From assembly GCA_004356385.1 (NCBI GenBank), contig SMXL01000142.1, positions 1-8,648 of the forward strand: 8,648 bases of DNA, read 5' to 3'. The first letter of the stretch is position 1. The number at the start of each line of letters is the position of its first letter. The DNA comes from Bacteroidota bacterium. Lineage in GTDB: Bacteria > Bacteroidota > Rhodothermia > Rhodothermales > UBA10348. Position numbers and translations under genes: made by a program. Below are positions 1-6,442 of this stretch, piece after piece. Below the pieces are notes generated by a model. That model was not told the origin of the DNA, searched no databases, and was given only the letters and a program-made list of their open reading frames with translations.

Positions 1-1
1 C

Positions 2-211
2 ATGCAATTCGTTGATATGGAGACTGGAGAGGAGATGTCATTGAATCCCGCCCAGGTTAGAGAGAATTACGAAGAGGCTGTGCTGGCCTTCTCGGAGCGA
101 TTCAGATCACGGTGTCGCGAGAGAAACATCGATTTTGTTGAATTAGATACCATGGAATCTTACCGCACTGCCCTTCTGGCATACCTCAACAAAAGAAATC
201 GACTTAAGTAG
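2..211 (+). CDS. DUF58 domain-containing protein, C-terminal fragment
   Basis: This is the 3' end of a gene that begins before the window. The frame is open from the left edge to a TAG at 209-211, giving 69 visible residues; the ATG at position 2 is probably an internal Met. The fragment resembles the usual tail of DUF58 proteins: a 'D.ETGEE' turn, a helix with 'NYEEAVLAFSERFRSRCRER', then 'IDFVELDT' and a final helix ending 'AYLNKRNRLK'. DUF58 proteins are often encoded beside MoxR-type AAA ATPases and von Willebrand-type proteins, but that side is outside the window. The fragment has no membrane segment, and its biochemical role is unknown. The next gene on the same strand starts 56 nt downstream. 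The family call rests on remembered family style, not a search. Confidence 0.7.
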   Translation: MQFVDMETGEEMSLNPAQVRENYEEAVLAFSERFRSRCRERNIDFVELDTMESYRTALLAYLNKRNRLK

Positions 212-218
212 GGTGAGG

Positions 219-249
219 TTTGATTGTCCTCGTCCGATTTCTACACTTT
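219..249 (+). promoter_or_regulatory. Possible Bacteroidota-type promoter before the M28 peptidase gene
   Basis: A TTTG at 219-222 is followed after exactly 19 nt by TACACTTT at 242-249. The known Bacteroidota consensus is TTTG, about 19 nt, then TAnnTTTG. The -33 element and spacer match; the -7 element matches only partly. Transcription would start near 256, leaving a leader of about 12 nt before the ATG at 268. The -33 element would overlap the alternative TTG start at 220, which argues for the later start. This is a by-eye match in a short sequence and may be chance. Confidence 0.25.
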
Positions 250-267
250 AGTAACTATAGAATCCTC

Positions 268-2061
268 ATGGCACAAACGAATTCCGTTCACAGACTCGTG
301 CGGTTCATTCTGCCGGTCGTCCTCTTTACAGGAGTCACGTCTGAGCGCGTCGAAGCGCAGATCACAGATGCACCCCCTACCCTCTCGACGCCCGAGAATA
401 CACCGACCGTGTACGAGAATCCAGATCTGGTTATGAAATATCAGTCGACTATTACACCAGAAGACCTGGCTGCCCATCTCTATTTTTTCGCATCGGACTT
501 TTTTGAAGGCAGAGAAACAACGGCACGCGGTCAAAAACTGGCCGCTCATTACCTGGCCTCGCAGTATCGCAAGATGGGCGCTTCGCCCTACGGTACGGTG
601 GTTACGTCCAATCCTATGGATCCGGCTGCCTATTTCCAACCGTTCGACGTTTATGGAAATCGGACTACGTCCGCGAATCTGATCGTCATCGTCAATGGTG
701 AGAGGATTGCTTCTTCAACGAATTCGGACGCGGAAACCGATGATAAATCGTATTTGATGTTCGGATCGACTCCGAAAATATCCGGCGGTGTCGTGTTCGG
801 TGGTTATGGAATACAAGATGATGATCTGGGTTATAACGACTTCAAAGCTATGGAAGCCGCTGGAATCTCAGCAGAGGATTCCTGGCTCATGATACTCGCC
901 GACGAGCCCCTGTCATCTGCTGAGAAAAGCCTCCTGAAGACAGACGACGGCACTCCGTCGGCCTGGACAACACGAAGGTTTCGGAAAATTTCGGCTGCAA
1001 CCGGCTTGAAACCCGTTGGTATCCTGCTGGTCGTAGACAGCAGTCCTCGCTTTGACGGCACCGTCGCCCAACAGGCCGCTCTCGTCGCAAACGGCCGATC
1101 GCGAGGTGTCGGGCCTCTCTCCCTCGAGCCGTCTTCCGGCGGCGGGCGGCGTCGCTCGTTCCCAACGGTGTTCGCCATATCGAGTTCATTTGCCAATACT
1201 ATTCTGGACTCGACTGGAAAAACGATTCAATCGCTTCAGTCCGAGATCAACTCGTCTCTGAAACCTCAGGTTTTCGTCTTGGATGGAGTTGAGATAACCG
1301 GCTCGATTGAAAGGAATTCATTCGAGGCTGTAACTGAAAACGTCGTGGCTTTCGTTGAAGGATCAGACTCGGCATTGAAAGATGAGTTTGTGGTTATCTC
1401 CTCGCACTATGATCACATTGGAATGACCGACGCCGGCGATAAAGATGGCATCAACAACGGCGCCGACGATGATGGCTCCGGAACGGTAACCGTTTTGGAA
1501 ATAGCAGAAGCCTTTGTGAAGGCGAAAGCCGATGGAGTCGGACCCAGACGATCCATCCTGTTTCTGAATGTCGCGGGTGAAGAAAAGGGACTTCTTGGAT
1601 CAGCATATTATACCGATAACGAGCCAATCGTCCCGCTCGAAAACACGGTTACGAATCTGAACATAGACATGATCGGTCGAATCGACCCGACACATCCTGG
1701 CGACGGGCCGGACTATGTGTATATCATCGGTTCCAATCTCATTTCTCAGGAATTGCATGACATCAACCAGCGTGTCAATAAACTGGTTGGTATCGATCTC
1801 GATCTGAATGAGAGATTCAATTCAAAAGACGACCCGAATCAGTTTTACAGGCGATCGGACCACTGGAACTTTGGTAAGCACAATATCCCTTTCATTTTCT
1901 TTTTCACGGGGACGCACGACGACTATCACGGTGTTGACGACGAACCGGAGAAAATTGAGTACGATCGAATGGCCAGGATTGGTCAACTCATTTTTGCGAC
2001 GGCTTGGCAGATAGCCAATCAGGACGATCGTCCTGCGGTTTCTGGAACAGGGTTCAACTAG
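268..2061 (+). CDS. Secreted M28-family zinc metallopeptidase
   Basis: A 597-residue exported peptidase, likely an aminopeptidase or carboxypeptidase with two zinc ions. The N-terminus has a basic stretch, a hydrophobic core ('FILPVVLFTGV', about residues 14-24) and a likely cleavage after 'VEAQ' near residue 31. A region rich in 'ARGQKLAAHYLASQYRKMG' precedes a PA-like insert (about 135-350, with 'VVFGGYGI'). The M28 catalytic core follows. Its predicted metal and catalytic residues are all present: H380 and D382 in 'SSHYDHIG', D400 in 'GADDDGSG', E438/E439 in 'AGEEKG', D467 in 'NIDMIGR' and H554 in 'DDYHGVDD'. Numbering is from the ATG at 268. The frame stays open back to a TTG at 220 (613 residues), but that start adds 16 residues ahead of the signal peptide, and GGTGAGG (212-218) lies too close to it to act as a normal ribosome site. 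Exact substrate cannot be read from sequence. It converges on the NFU gene with a 36-nt gap. Confidence 0.93.
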   Translation: MAQTNSVHRLVRFILPVVLFTGVTSERVEAQITDAPPTLSTPENTPTVYENPDLVMKYQSTITPEDLAAHLYFFASDFFEGRETTARGQKLAAHYLASQYRKMGASPYGTVVTSNPMDPAAYFQPFDVYGNRTTSANLIVIVNGERIASSTNSDAETDDKSYLMFGSTPKISGGVVFGGYGIQDDDLGYNDFKAMEAAGISAEDSWLMILADEPLSSAEKSLLKTDDGTPSAWTTRRFRKISAATGLKPVGILLVVDSSPRFDGTVAQQAALVANGRSRGVGPLSLEPSSGGGRRRSFPTVFAISSSFANTILDSTGKTIQSLQSEINSSLKPQVFVLDGVEITGSIERNSFEAVTENVVAFVEGSDSALKDEFVVISSHYDHIGMTDAGDKDGINNGADDDGSGTVTVLEIAEAFVKAKADGVGPRRSILFLNVAGEEKGLLGSAYYTDNEPIVPLENTVTNLNIDMIGRIDPTHPGDGPDYVYIIGSNLISQELHDINQRVNKLVGIDLDLNERFNSKDDPNQFYRRSDHWNFGKHNIPFIFFFTGTHDDYHGVDDEPEKIEYDRMARIGQLIFATAWQIANQDDRPAVSGTGFN

Positions 2062-2097
2062 AGCCTGGCGTGATCAGGAAAGGAACTCACGACGCTC

Positions 2098-2382
2098 TTA
2101 TAGCGAATTGATCGCCTCAACGCGGCTGATCTGAGGAACGGTCCTCATTATAGCCTGCTCTATTCCGGCCCGAAGCGTCATGGTGCTCATGGGACACGTG
2201 CCGCATGCTCCCAGGAGTTCCAATTCGACGACCATGTCGTCCGTGATATCCTTCAGACGGACCGATCCTCCGTCGGCCATCAGATACGGTCGAAGCGAGT
2301 CGAGGGCTTTTTCGACACTCTGGATCAGTTCCGGATCCTGACCCGGGCGGGTATACTGCTGCTCTTCAAGCTGATCAGACAT
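2098..2382 (-). CDS. NFU-domain (NifU C-terminal-like) Fe-S scaffold protein
   Basis: A 94-residue cytoplasmic protein made almost wholly of one NFU domain. This domain binds a [4Fe-4S] cluster, usually bridged between two subunits through a CxxC, and passes it to target apoproteins. Visible hallmarks are the helix 'VEKALDSLRPYLMADGGSV' (about residues 23-41), the beta strands 'VVELELLGAC' and the motif CGTC with C60 and C63, followed by 'PMSTMTLRAGIEQAI'. The length is normal for stand-alone NFU proteins. There is no N-terminal IscU-like or A-type domain, so it is neither full NifU nor E. coli-type NfuA. The ATG at 2382 has only a weak A/G-rich stretch (GTGAAAA) before it. It lies 109 nt downstream of mrp on the same strand, which supports a joint role in Fe-S assembly. 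The family call is firm; the target proteins are unknown. Confidence 0.94.
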   Translation of the reverse strand: MSDQLEEQQYTRPGQDPELIQSVEKALDSLRPYLMADGGSVRLKDITDDMVVELELLGACGTCPMSTMTLRAGIEQAIMRTVPQISRVEAINSL

Positions 2383-2424
2383 TTTTCACGTTAGATAACT
2401 GGTCGAAATGTAAATTTTTCGTTT

Positions 2425-2447
2425 CAACCGATGTAAAACGCCGGTTG
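2425..2447. repeat. 6-bp inverted repeat upstream of the NFU gene
   Basis: CAACCG at 2425-2430 and CGGTTG at 2442-2447 form a perfect 6-bp inverted repeat around an 11-nt spacer, in the 109-nt gap between mrp and the NFU gene. No T-run directly follows the repeat on either strand, so it does not look like an intrinsic terminator. It could be a protein-binding site or chance. The same word CGGTTG recurs at 6563-6568 in the divergent intergenic region. Confidence 0.3.
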
Positions 2448-2491
2448 TTGTAAAAAGATCAGTATCGCATCGGATCTGCCCGGCAACGAGC

Positions 2492-3595
2492 CTAGCGCGT
2501 CGTAATTTCAATTTTCTCCGTATCGGGCCTCGTTATGTTTCTTATCGCTACTTGATGCGCTACGATGCGAGCCAGTTCCTGAAACGCCGGATAACCCTCT
2601 TCCGTTGCTGCCATCGGGCGCCCGACGTCGCACGAAATACGGAGTGCTTCATCCAAAGGTAGTTCGGAAAGCAGGGGGATATCCAAATTTCGGGCGAGAT
2701 CTCGTGCACCTCCTTTCCCAAAGAGGTAGTACTTTCGATCGGGCAGATCAGGCGGCGTGAAATACGCCATATTTTCCACGAGGCCCAAGATGGGAACACC
2801 GACCTGTTGAAACATGGCCACACCCTTTTTGGCGTCTGCCAACGCCACCTTTTGCGGGGTTGAAACTACGATGGCCCCGGTAAGAGCAACTGTTTGTACA
2901 ATCGTCAACTGAATATCACCCGTTCCCGGTGGCAGATCCAGGATCAGATAATCGAGATCGCCCCAATCTGTCTCTCCTAAGAATTGCTTTGTCGCGCCAG
3001 TTACCATCGGGCCTCGCCAAATGACAGGCTGGTCCTTGTCGACCAGGAAGCCCATGGACATAACCTTAACCCCGAATTTTTCAATCGGTATGATCTGACG
3101 GGAGTCGCTGATCTTGGGTCGAGCGTCTTCCAAGCCAAACATGGTCGGAATGGAAGGCCCGTAAATATCGGTGTCGACCAGGCCTACATCGTAACCTTCT
3201 CGTGCCAGGGCGATTGCCAAATTCACAGAAACAGTACTTTTCCCGACGCCCCCTTTTCCTGACGCGACGGCGATCGTGTTTAGCACATTTTTACCGGGCG
3301 CCTTTTTACCTGCCTGGTCTGATACAAGCCCAGCGCCGAGCTCAATCATCTCGTTGTCCATTTCGACATGAAGGGAGACGCTCTCCCCGACAATATCTCG
3401 AATGGCTGAACGACTTAGATCTTCCACCTGATAGGCAAAAGGGCTGGACGGGTCCGTTAGAACAATCGTGTACCGAATGTCCTTTTCTGAAATCTGCAGA
3501 TTGCGGATCAGGCCCAATCGAACAATGTCTTTCCCGCTCTTCGGGTCGACCACCTTGGAAAGCGATTCAATAATTTGATCTAAATTCGATTGCAC
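2492..3595 (-). CDS. mrp: Mrp/ApbC/NBP35-type P-loop ATPase, Fe-S cluster carrier family
   Basis: A 367-residue cytoplasmic ATPase of the Mrp/ApbC group, which helps load Fe-S clusters onto apoproteins. Residues 1 to about 80 are an MIP18/DUF59 domain ('DPKSGKDIVRLGLI', 'TDPSSPFAYQVEDL'). From about 104 comes the deviant Walker A SIMIBI domain: GKGGVGKST at 113-121, 'DTDIYGPSIP' at 141-150, 'MGFLVDKDQPVIWRGPMV' near 181-198 and 'LILDLPPGTGD' at 217-227. The usual CPxC after 'VENMAYF' (273-279) is missing: the sequence reads 'TPPDLPDRKYY', and C322 is the only cysteine in the protein. I recall this version from Bacteroidota homologues. The start is a GTG (3593-3595) with GAGG a few bases upstream; the next in-frame Met is residue 80, inside the protein. 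The NFU gene follows on the same strand and probably works with it. The symbol apbC is equally valid. Confidence 0.95.
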   Translation of the reverse strand: MQSNLDQIIESLSKVVDPKSGKDIVRLGLIRNLQISEKDIRYTIVLTDPSSPFAYQVEDLSRSAIRDIVGESVSLHVEMDNEMIELGAGLVSDQAGKKAPGKNVLNTIAVASGKGGVGKSTVSVNLAIALAREGYDVGLVDTDIYGPSIPTMFGLEDARPKISDSRQIIPIEKFGVKVMSMGFLVDKDQPVIWRGPMVTGATKQFLGETDWGDLDYLILDLPPGTGDIQLTIVQTVALTGAIVVSTPQKVALADAKKGVAMFQQVGVPILGLVENMAYFTPPDLPDRKYYLFGKGGARDLARNLDIPLLSELPLDEALRISCDVGRPMAATEEGYPAFQELARIVAHQVAIRNITRPDTEKIEITTR

Positions 3596-3710
3596 GACGC
3601 CTCGCAGACTGATTTTTGATGGGAGATGGAGGTATGATGGGCCCGTATGAACGAATCGAAAGAGGGATGGGGTCCCGGTTCTTGGAGAGAGTCTCGATGA
3701 ATTTCCAAAA

Positions 3711-3757
3711 CCTCTTTCTACCTGGGGCTCGTGGGCGCTAATTCGTTCTGAAAGAGG
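3711..3757 (-). terminator. Inverted repeat directly after prmA, weak terminator candidate
   Basis: CCTCTTTC at 3711-3718 and GAAAGAGG at 3750-3757 form a perfect 8-bp inverted repeat with a 31-nt spacer. It begins one base after the prmA stop codon in the direction of transcription. Read on the minus strand, the second arm is followed by TTTTGG. The stem is moderately strong, but the loop is long and the T-run short, so this is at best a weak intrinsic terminator; it may instead be a processing or mRNA-stability structure. If real, it would partly separate prmA from mrp. Confidence 0.35.
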
Positions 3758-3758
3758 C

Positions 3759-4601
3759 CTACGAACTTGGACAAAGAGCCCGAACCGACCACCAATCGGC
3801 TTCGGTTCGCTCGTCGATCGGTGGGCAATCGTTTTCGTCCAGCAGTTCTGTGATGATGGATTTGTCAGCGAGCTGAAGTCCCGAGAGAATCACGACAGCA
3901 CCTGATTCCGCCAGATGAATGTATGAAACCAGGTCCCTTGTCAGTACGGTCCGGTTGATATTAGCCAGTATCAGGCTGAATCCCCGTTCTTCAACAGATT
4001 CATACGTACCCTCGCGAATCTCGACAAGTTCGGCTACCTGATTGAGTACCACATTCTCAGAGGCATTTCTGAGCGCCCATGGATCAATATCGATACCCAG
4101 GACAGATTGGGCTCCCATTTTAGCGGCAGCAATCGCCAGGATCCCCGAACCTGTTCCCACGTCCAGAACGTAGGCAAGCTTCTCGCCACATGCGCCCAAG
4201 TGATGTAAGGCAAGCCTTGTGCTCTCATGATGGCCGGTACCAAAACTCATTTGTGGATCGATGATCAATTCGATCGATTTCTCTTCTCTTGAGTCAGGTT
4301 TCGCCCAGGAGGATCTAACGTAAAAAGGGGGTACTGAAATCGGCTGAATGCTTCTCTCCCAGTCCGAATTCCAGTCTCGCTCGGGAATAACGCGTTCATC
4401 CCACTCGCCGGAGAGCCCATGTCGCCGAAGGATCCTCCGTAACCTGGAGCAGATTTCATCCGACAAGCCATCCTGTCGGAAGTATATAACCAGATGATGA
4501 TCGTCTTGCTCAAACCCGCAAACGTCGTAGCCGGATAGCTCTGCTATGAGTAATTCCTGTGTTGTTTCAGGAGCGGAAATTTGAACGGCCACGGAATCCA
4601 T
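3759..4601 (-). CDS. prmA: Ribosomal protein L11 methyltransferase
   Basis: A 280-residue cytoplasmic class I methyltransferase that transfers methyl groups from S-adenosylmethionine to amino groups of ribosomal protein L11. Residues 1 to about 95 form the small substrate-recognition domain ('ERDWNSDWERSIQPISV' at 74-90). The catalytic domain has the PrmA signature 'DPQMSFGTGHHEST' (115-128), the SAM-binding loop 'VLDVGTGSGIL' (145-155), the acidic pair in 'GIDIDPWA' (D171, D173) and 'LILANINR' (210-217), in place of the usual NPPY of amino-methyltransferases, then 'ILSGLQ' (238-243). Length is usual for the Bacteroidota type, somewhat shorter than E. coli PrmA. The ATG at 4601 has no clear Shine-Dalgarno. 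It lies 65 nt after the stop of the exported repeat protein and 163 nt before mrp, both on the same strand. The call is secure; the operon link with its neighbours is inference. Confidence 0.95.
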   Translation of the reverse strand: MDSVAVQISAPETTQELLIAELSGYDVCGFEQDDHHLVIYFRQDGLSDEICSRLRRILRRHGLSGEWDERVIPERDWNSDWERSIQPISVPPFYVRSSWAKPDSREEKSIELIIDPQMSFGTGHHESTRLALHHLGACGEKLAYVLDVGTGSGILAIAAAKMGAQSVLGIDIDPWALRNASENVVLNQVAELVEIREGTYESVEERGFSLILANINRTVLTRDLVSYIHLAESGAVVILSGLQLADKSIITELLDENDCPPIDERTEADWWSVRALCPSS

Positions 4602-4603
4602 AC

Positions 4604-4657
4604 GCTGTATCCGTTATCAGATCGCCCTGCGAGACGAGTCGATATCCAGAATACAGC
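4604..4657. repeat. 7-bp inverted repeat in the prmA leader
   Basis: GCTGTAT at 4604-4610 and ATACAGC at 4651-4657 are perfect inverted copies with a 40-nt spacer, almost filling the 65-nt gap between the repeat-protein gene and prmA. One arm ends two bases before the prmA start codon, so a folded leader could bring the start into a stem. There is no T-run that would make it a terminator. It could easily be chance. Confidence 0.25.
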
Positions 4658-4666
4658 AGTGCGAGT

Positions 4667-6442
4667 CTAACGAGAACGAACGAATATACGTATTCCCCAA
4701 TCCTCCGCTACGTCGGGCGCTTCATCTCCGAAATCTGCATACGCATGAGAAAGGTCAGACGTATACCGGGCCGTATACGATCCTTTTTCAAGCGAAATCC
4801 ATCCCTCGAACCTCCTATTGCGATCTGCTCCACCTGCAGAGGTCGAATTTCTGAGTGTCAGTTCCCAAATTCTTTCACCCGAGCTGTTCGATTCGATCCA
4901 ACCATAATCCCACCTTCCGCTCGTAGTAATTTCGCCCTGAGCAACAATGTATACGTCCTGGTCGGAATCCGTTTCAAACGAGTAGAAAAGATCCGAGTCG
5001 TTGCCAACGTGTTCCAACTTTACCAGTAGTTCGCCCAACTCAGTTGAACCGGTCTCTGCAACTTCGTCACGCTCGTTGACCTCGTCCGATTTTCGGGTTG
5101 AACGAAATACGCTTACCCGACCTGTGCCAGCGGGATAATCCACATTAAACAGCGCAATACCCCAGCGATTGGGCAACGTTGGTTTGGACAGGCTCCAATT
5201 GTTGTATGCATGTCCACCATCCGTCTTGAAATGAACTGTGTAGTCACCCGGTCCCAATTCCAAGAAGGCGGTTTCGATCCGATTTGTTTTGTCACCACCG
5301 GCATACGATGAGTTTTCTCTACTCATCTTCCAGAGAATAACTCCCGACGCGTTGTCCTCGACCCACCCGTAATCGTAGAGTGCCCCGCGAGGCGTTATCT
5401 CACCGAGCGCCGAGATCAATACATTGATGGAATCGCTCACGGCAAACTGCACCATTTCATGCATATTATTTCGAACTTGAGTCAATAACACAAACGGCTC
5501 CGAATCAGCCCAAGGTTCGAATTCAATGACATCGGCCTCGGAGACACCCCACAGTGTCATCCCCCACCCATCCGGATTGTATGGCGGATTTGCGTGCCAA
5601 TTGGAAACCGAGTGAGATCCGTACGACCTGTAAACCGCCCGGTAAACACCCGGTGAAAGATCTAGTGCTCCCGTAAATTTTCGATTATTTTCAGCTCCGC
5701 CCGCAGGAATCGTGTTCTCCCATTCCATCAGCCACACTTTCTCCCCCGACCGAGCATCTTCGATCCAGCCAAAGTCACAGTCAGGAGAACACATCTCCCC
5801 GACCGCATAAACGTTTAACTTAACGGGATTCAATATCCGAAACAGAAATGGATGGGTTCCACGGGCAATAACGGGACCCGTCGTCCAGAATTCCCTATCG
5901 TAGGCCATTTTCCTTGACCGGCTTTCGCTCGTTTGGATAAGTATCCGAGAATTCGATCCCGTTTCAACCTCGCTAATACTCATGTTCAAACTAGACGTAT
6001 GATTGGTCCAGTATGGAGTCAATCCGAGGAACGGCGCGTCGTGAATTGAATTTTCGGTCGGACCAAGCGTAGTGTAAAAGACCTCATACGACCCCGGGAT
6101 GATGTGAATCGTGTCGGTGCCCACCCCCAGAATCCCGTCTCTTTTTAGTTGGGCGGGATCTGTTGACCAGACCAGGTCTCGAGTTTCACTCTCAAGAATC
6201 CAACCGTACGTGGCCAATGGTGCCGAATCGGAATCGGTCTCGAAGGCGGCAACAATTGAAATGACCGCCTCCGTTGCCTGATCCACTCGAAGTCCGGTCC
6301 GATACAGTTTACCGGCAGACATTCCCTCGAATACGACGACCCCATCAAGATCGCCAGAATCTGCTCCTCCTCGCCATACGACGAGGCCAACGACCCCGAT
6401 GAGCAGAAGTAATTGAAAACGTATGAGCCTCTTGTTCCGCAT
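4667..6442 (-). CDS. Exported protein with about four tandem beta-rich modules, function unknown
   Basis: I do not recognise a named family for this 591-residue protein. A basic N-terminus and hydrophobic segment ('LLLLIGVVGLVVW', 11-23) indicate export, either cleaved or as a signal anchor. No lipobox cysteine is present. The rest repeats one module about 120-140 residues long. Its core is a GW followed by an acidic turn, SG, W, AGG, NR, a PG.Y turn and a closing W-G-hydrophobic strand. Clear copies lie at about 162-300 ('FGWIEDARSGEKVW' at 224-237, 'WGMTLW' at 293-298), 308-434 ('DYGWVEDNASG' at 357-367, 'WGIALF' at 427-432) and 468-588 ('DYGWIESNSSG' at 512-522, 'WGIRIF' at 582-587). A degenerate copy at about 34-155 keeps 'YGWILESETRDLVW' (79-92) but lacks AGG and NR. 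Module two alone has a CSPDC cysteine pair (C218, C222). High Trp/Tyr/Gly content suggests a beta-sandwich surface or periplasmic protein, perhaps binding ligand or other proteins. The ATG at 6442 has no obvious Shine-Dalgarno. prmA follows 65 nt later. Confidence 0.85.
   Translation of the reverse strand: MRNKRLIRFQLLLLIGVVGLVVWRGGADSGDLDGVVVFEGMSAGKLYRTGLRVDQATEAVISIVAAFETDSDSAPLATYGWILESETRDLVWSTDPAQLKRDGILGVGTDTIHIIPGSYEVFYTTLGPTENSIHDAPFLGLTPYWTNHTSSLNMSISEVETGSNSRILIQTSESRSRKMAYDREFWTTGPVIARGTHPFLFRILNPVKLNVYAVGEMCSPDCDFGWIEDARSGEKVWLMEWENTIPAGGAENNRKFTGALDLSPGVYRAVYRSYGSHSVSNWHANPPYNPDGWGMTLWGVSEADVIEFEPWADSEPFVLLTQVRNNMHEMVQFAVSDSINVLISALGEITPRGALYDYGWVEDNASGVILWKMSRENSSYAGGDKTNRIETAFLELGPGDYTVHFKTDGGHAYNNWSLSKPTLPNRWGIALFNVDYPAGTGRVSVFRSTRKSDEVNERDEVAETGSTELGELLVKLEHVGNDSDLFYSFETDSDQDVYIVAQGEITTSGRWDYGWIESNSSGERIWELTLRNSTSAGGADRNRRFEGWISLEKGSYTARYTSDLSHAYADFGDEAPDVAEDWGIRIFVRSR
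4679..5959 (-). repeat. Three well-conserved tandem coding modules inside the exported protein
   Basis: The three best copies of the module are encoded at about 5959-5543, 5521-5141 and 5041-4679. Each has the order hydrophobic strand ending in GE, then GW-acidic turn, SG, W, N, AGG, NR, L.PG.Y, an SH or GH with a following W or acidic residue, and WG-hydrophobic. Successive GW positions are residues 225, 359 and 515, so spacing is irregular and grows through linkers; the linker before the last module is polar and charged (about 446-467). The copies are similar in protein but visibly diverged, pointing to old duplication. A fourth, degenerate copy lies at about 6343-5978. Confidence 0.75.

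Noticed and set aside
831..1196. 121-codon minus-strand frame inside the M28 peptidase gene
   Set aside because: The plus-strand frame encodes the continuous peptidase with all catalytic residues; this is a shadow frame rich in Arg and Pro.
2062..2097. Possible bidirectional terminator between the convergent M28 and NFU genes (CCTG/CAGG)
   Set aside because: The stem is only four base pairs and no T-run follows on either strand.
2425..2447. Reading the inverted repeat upstream of the NFU gene as an mrp terminator
   Set aside because: No T-run directly follows the second arm on the minus strand and the stem is short; it is kept only as a possible binding site.
3202..3573. 123-codon plus-strand reading frame antisense to mrp
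   Set aside because: It lies wholly inside the strongly supported mrp gene and its translation has no recognisable features.
4559..5029. 156-codon plus-strand reading frame antisense to the repeat protein and the prmA start
   Set aside because: Its translation is rich in Arg, Ser and Pro with no domain pattern, and it overlaps two well-supported minus-strand genes.
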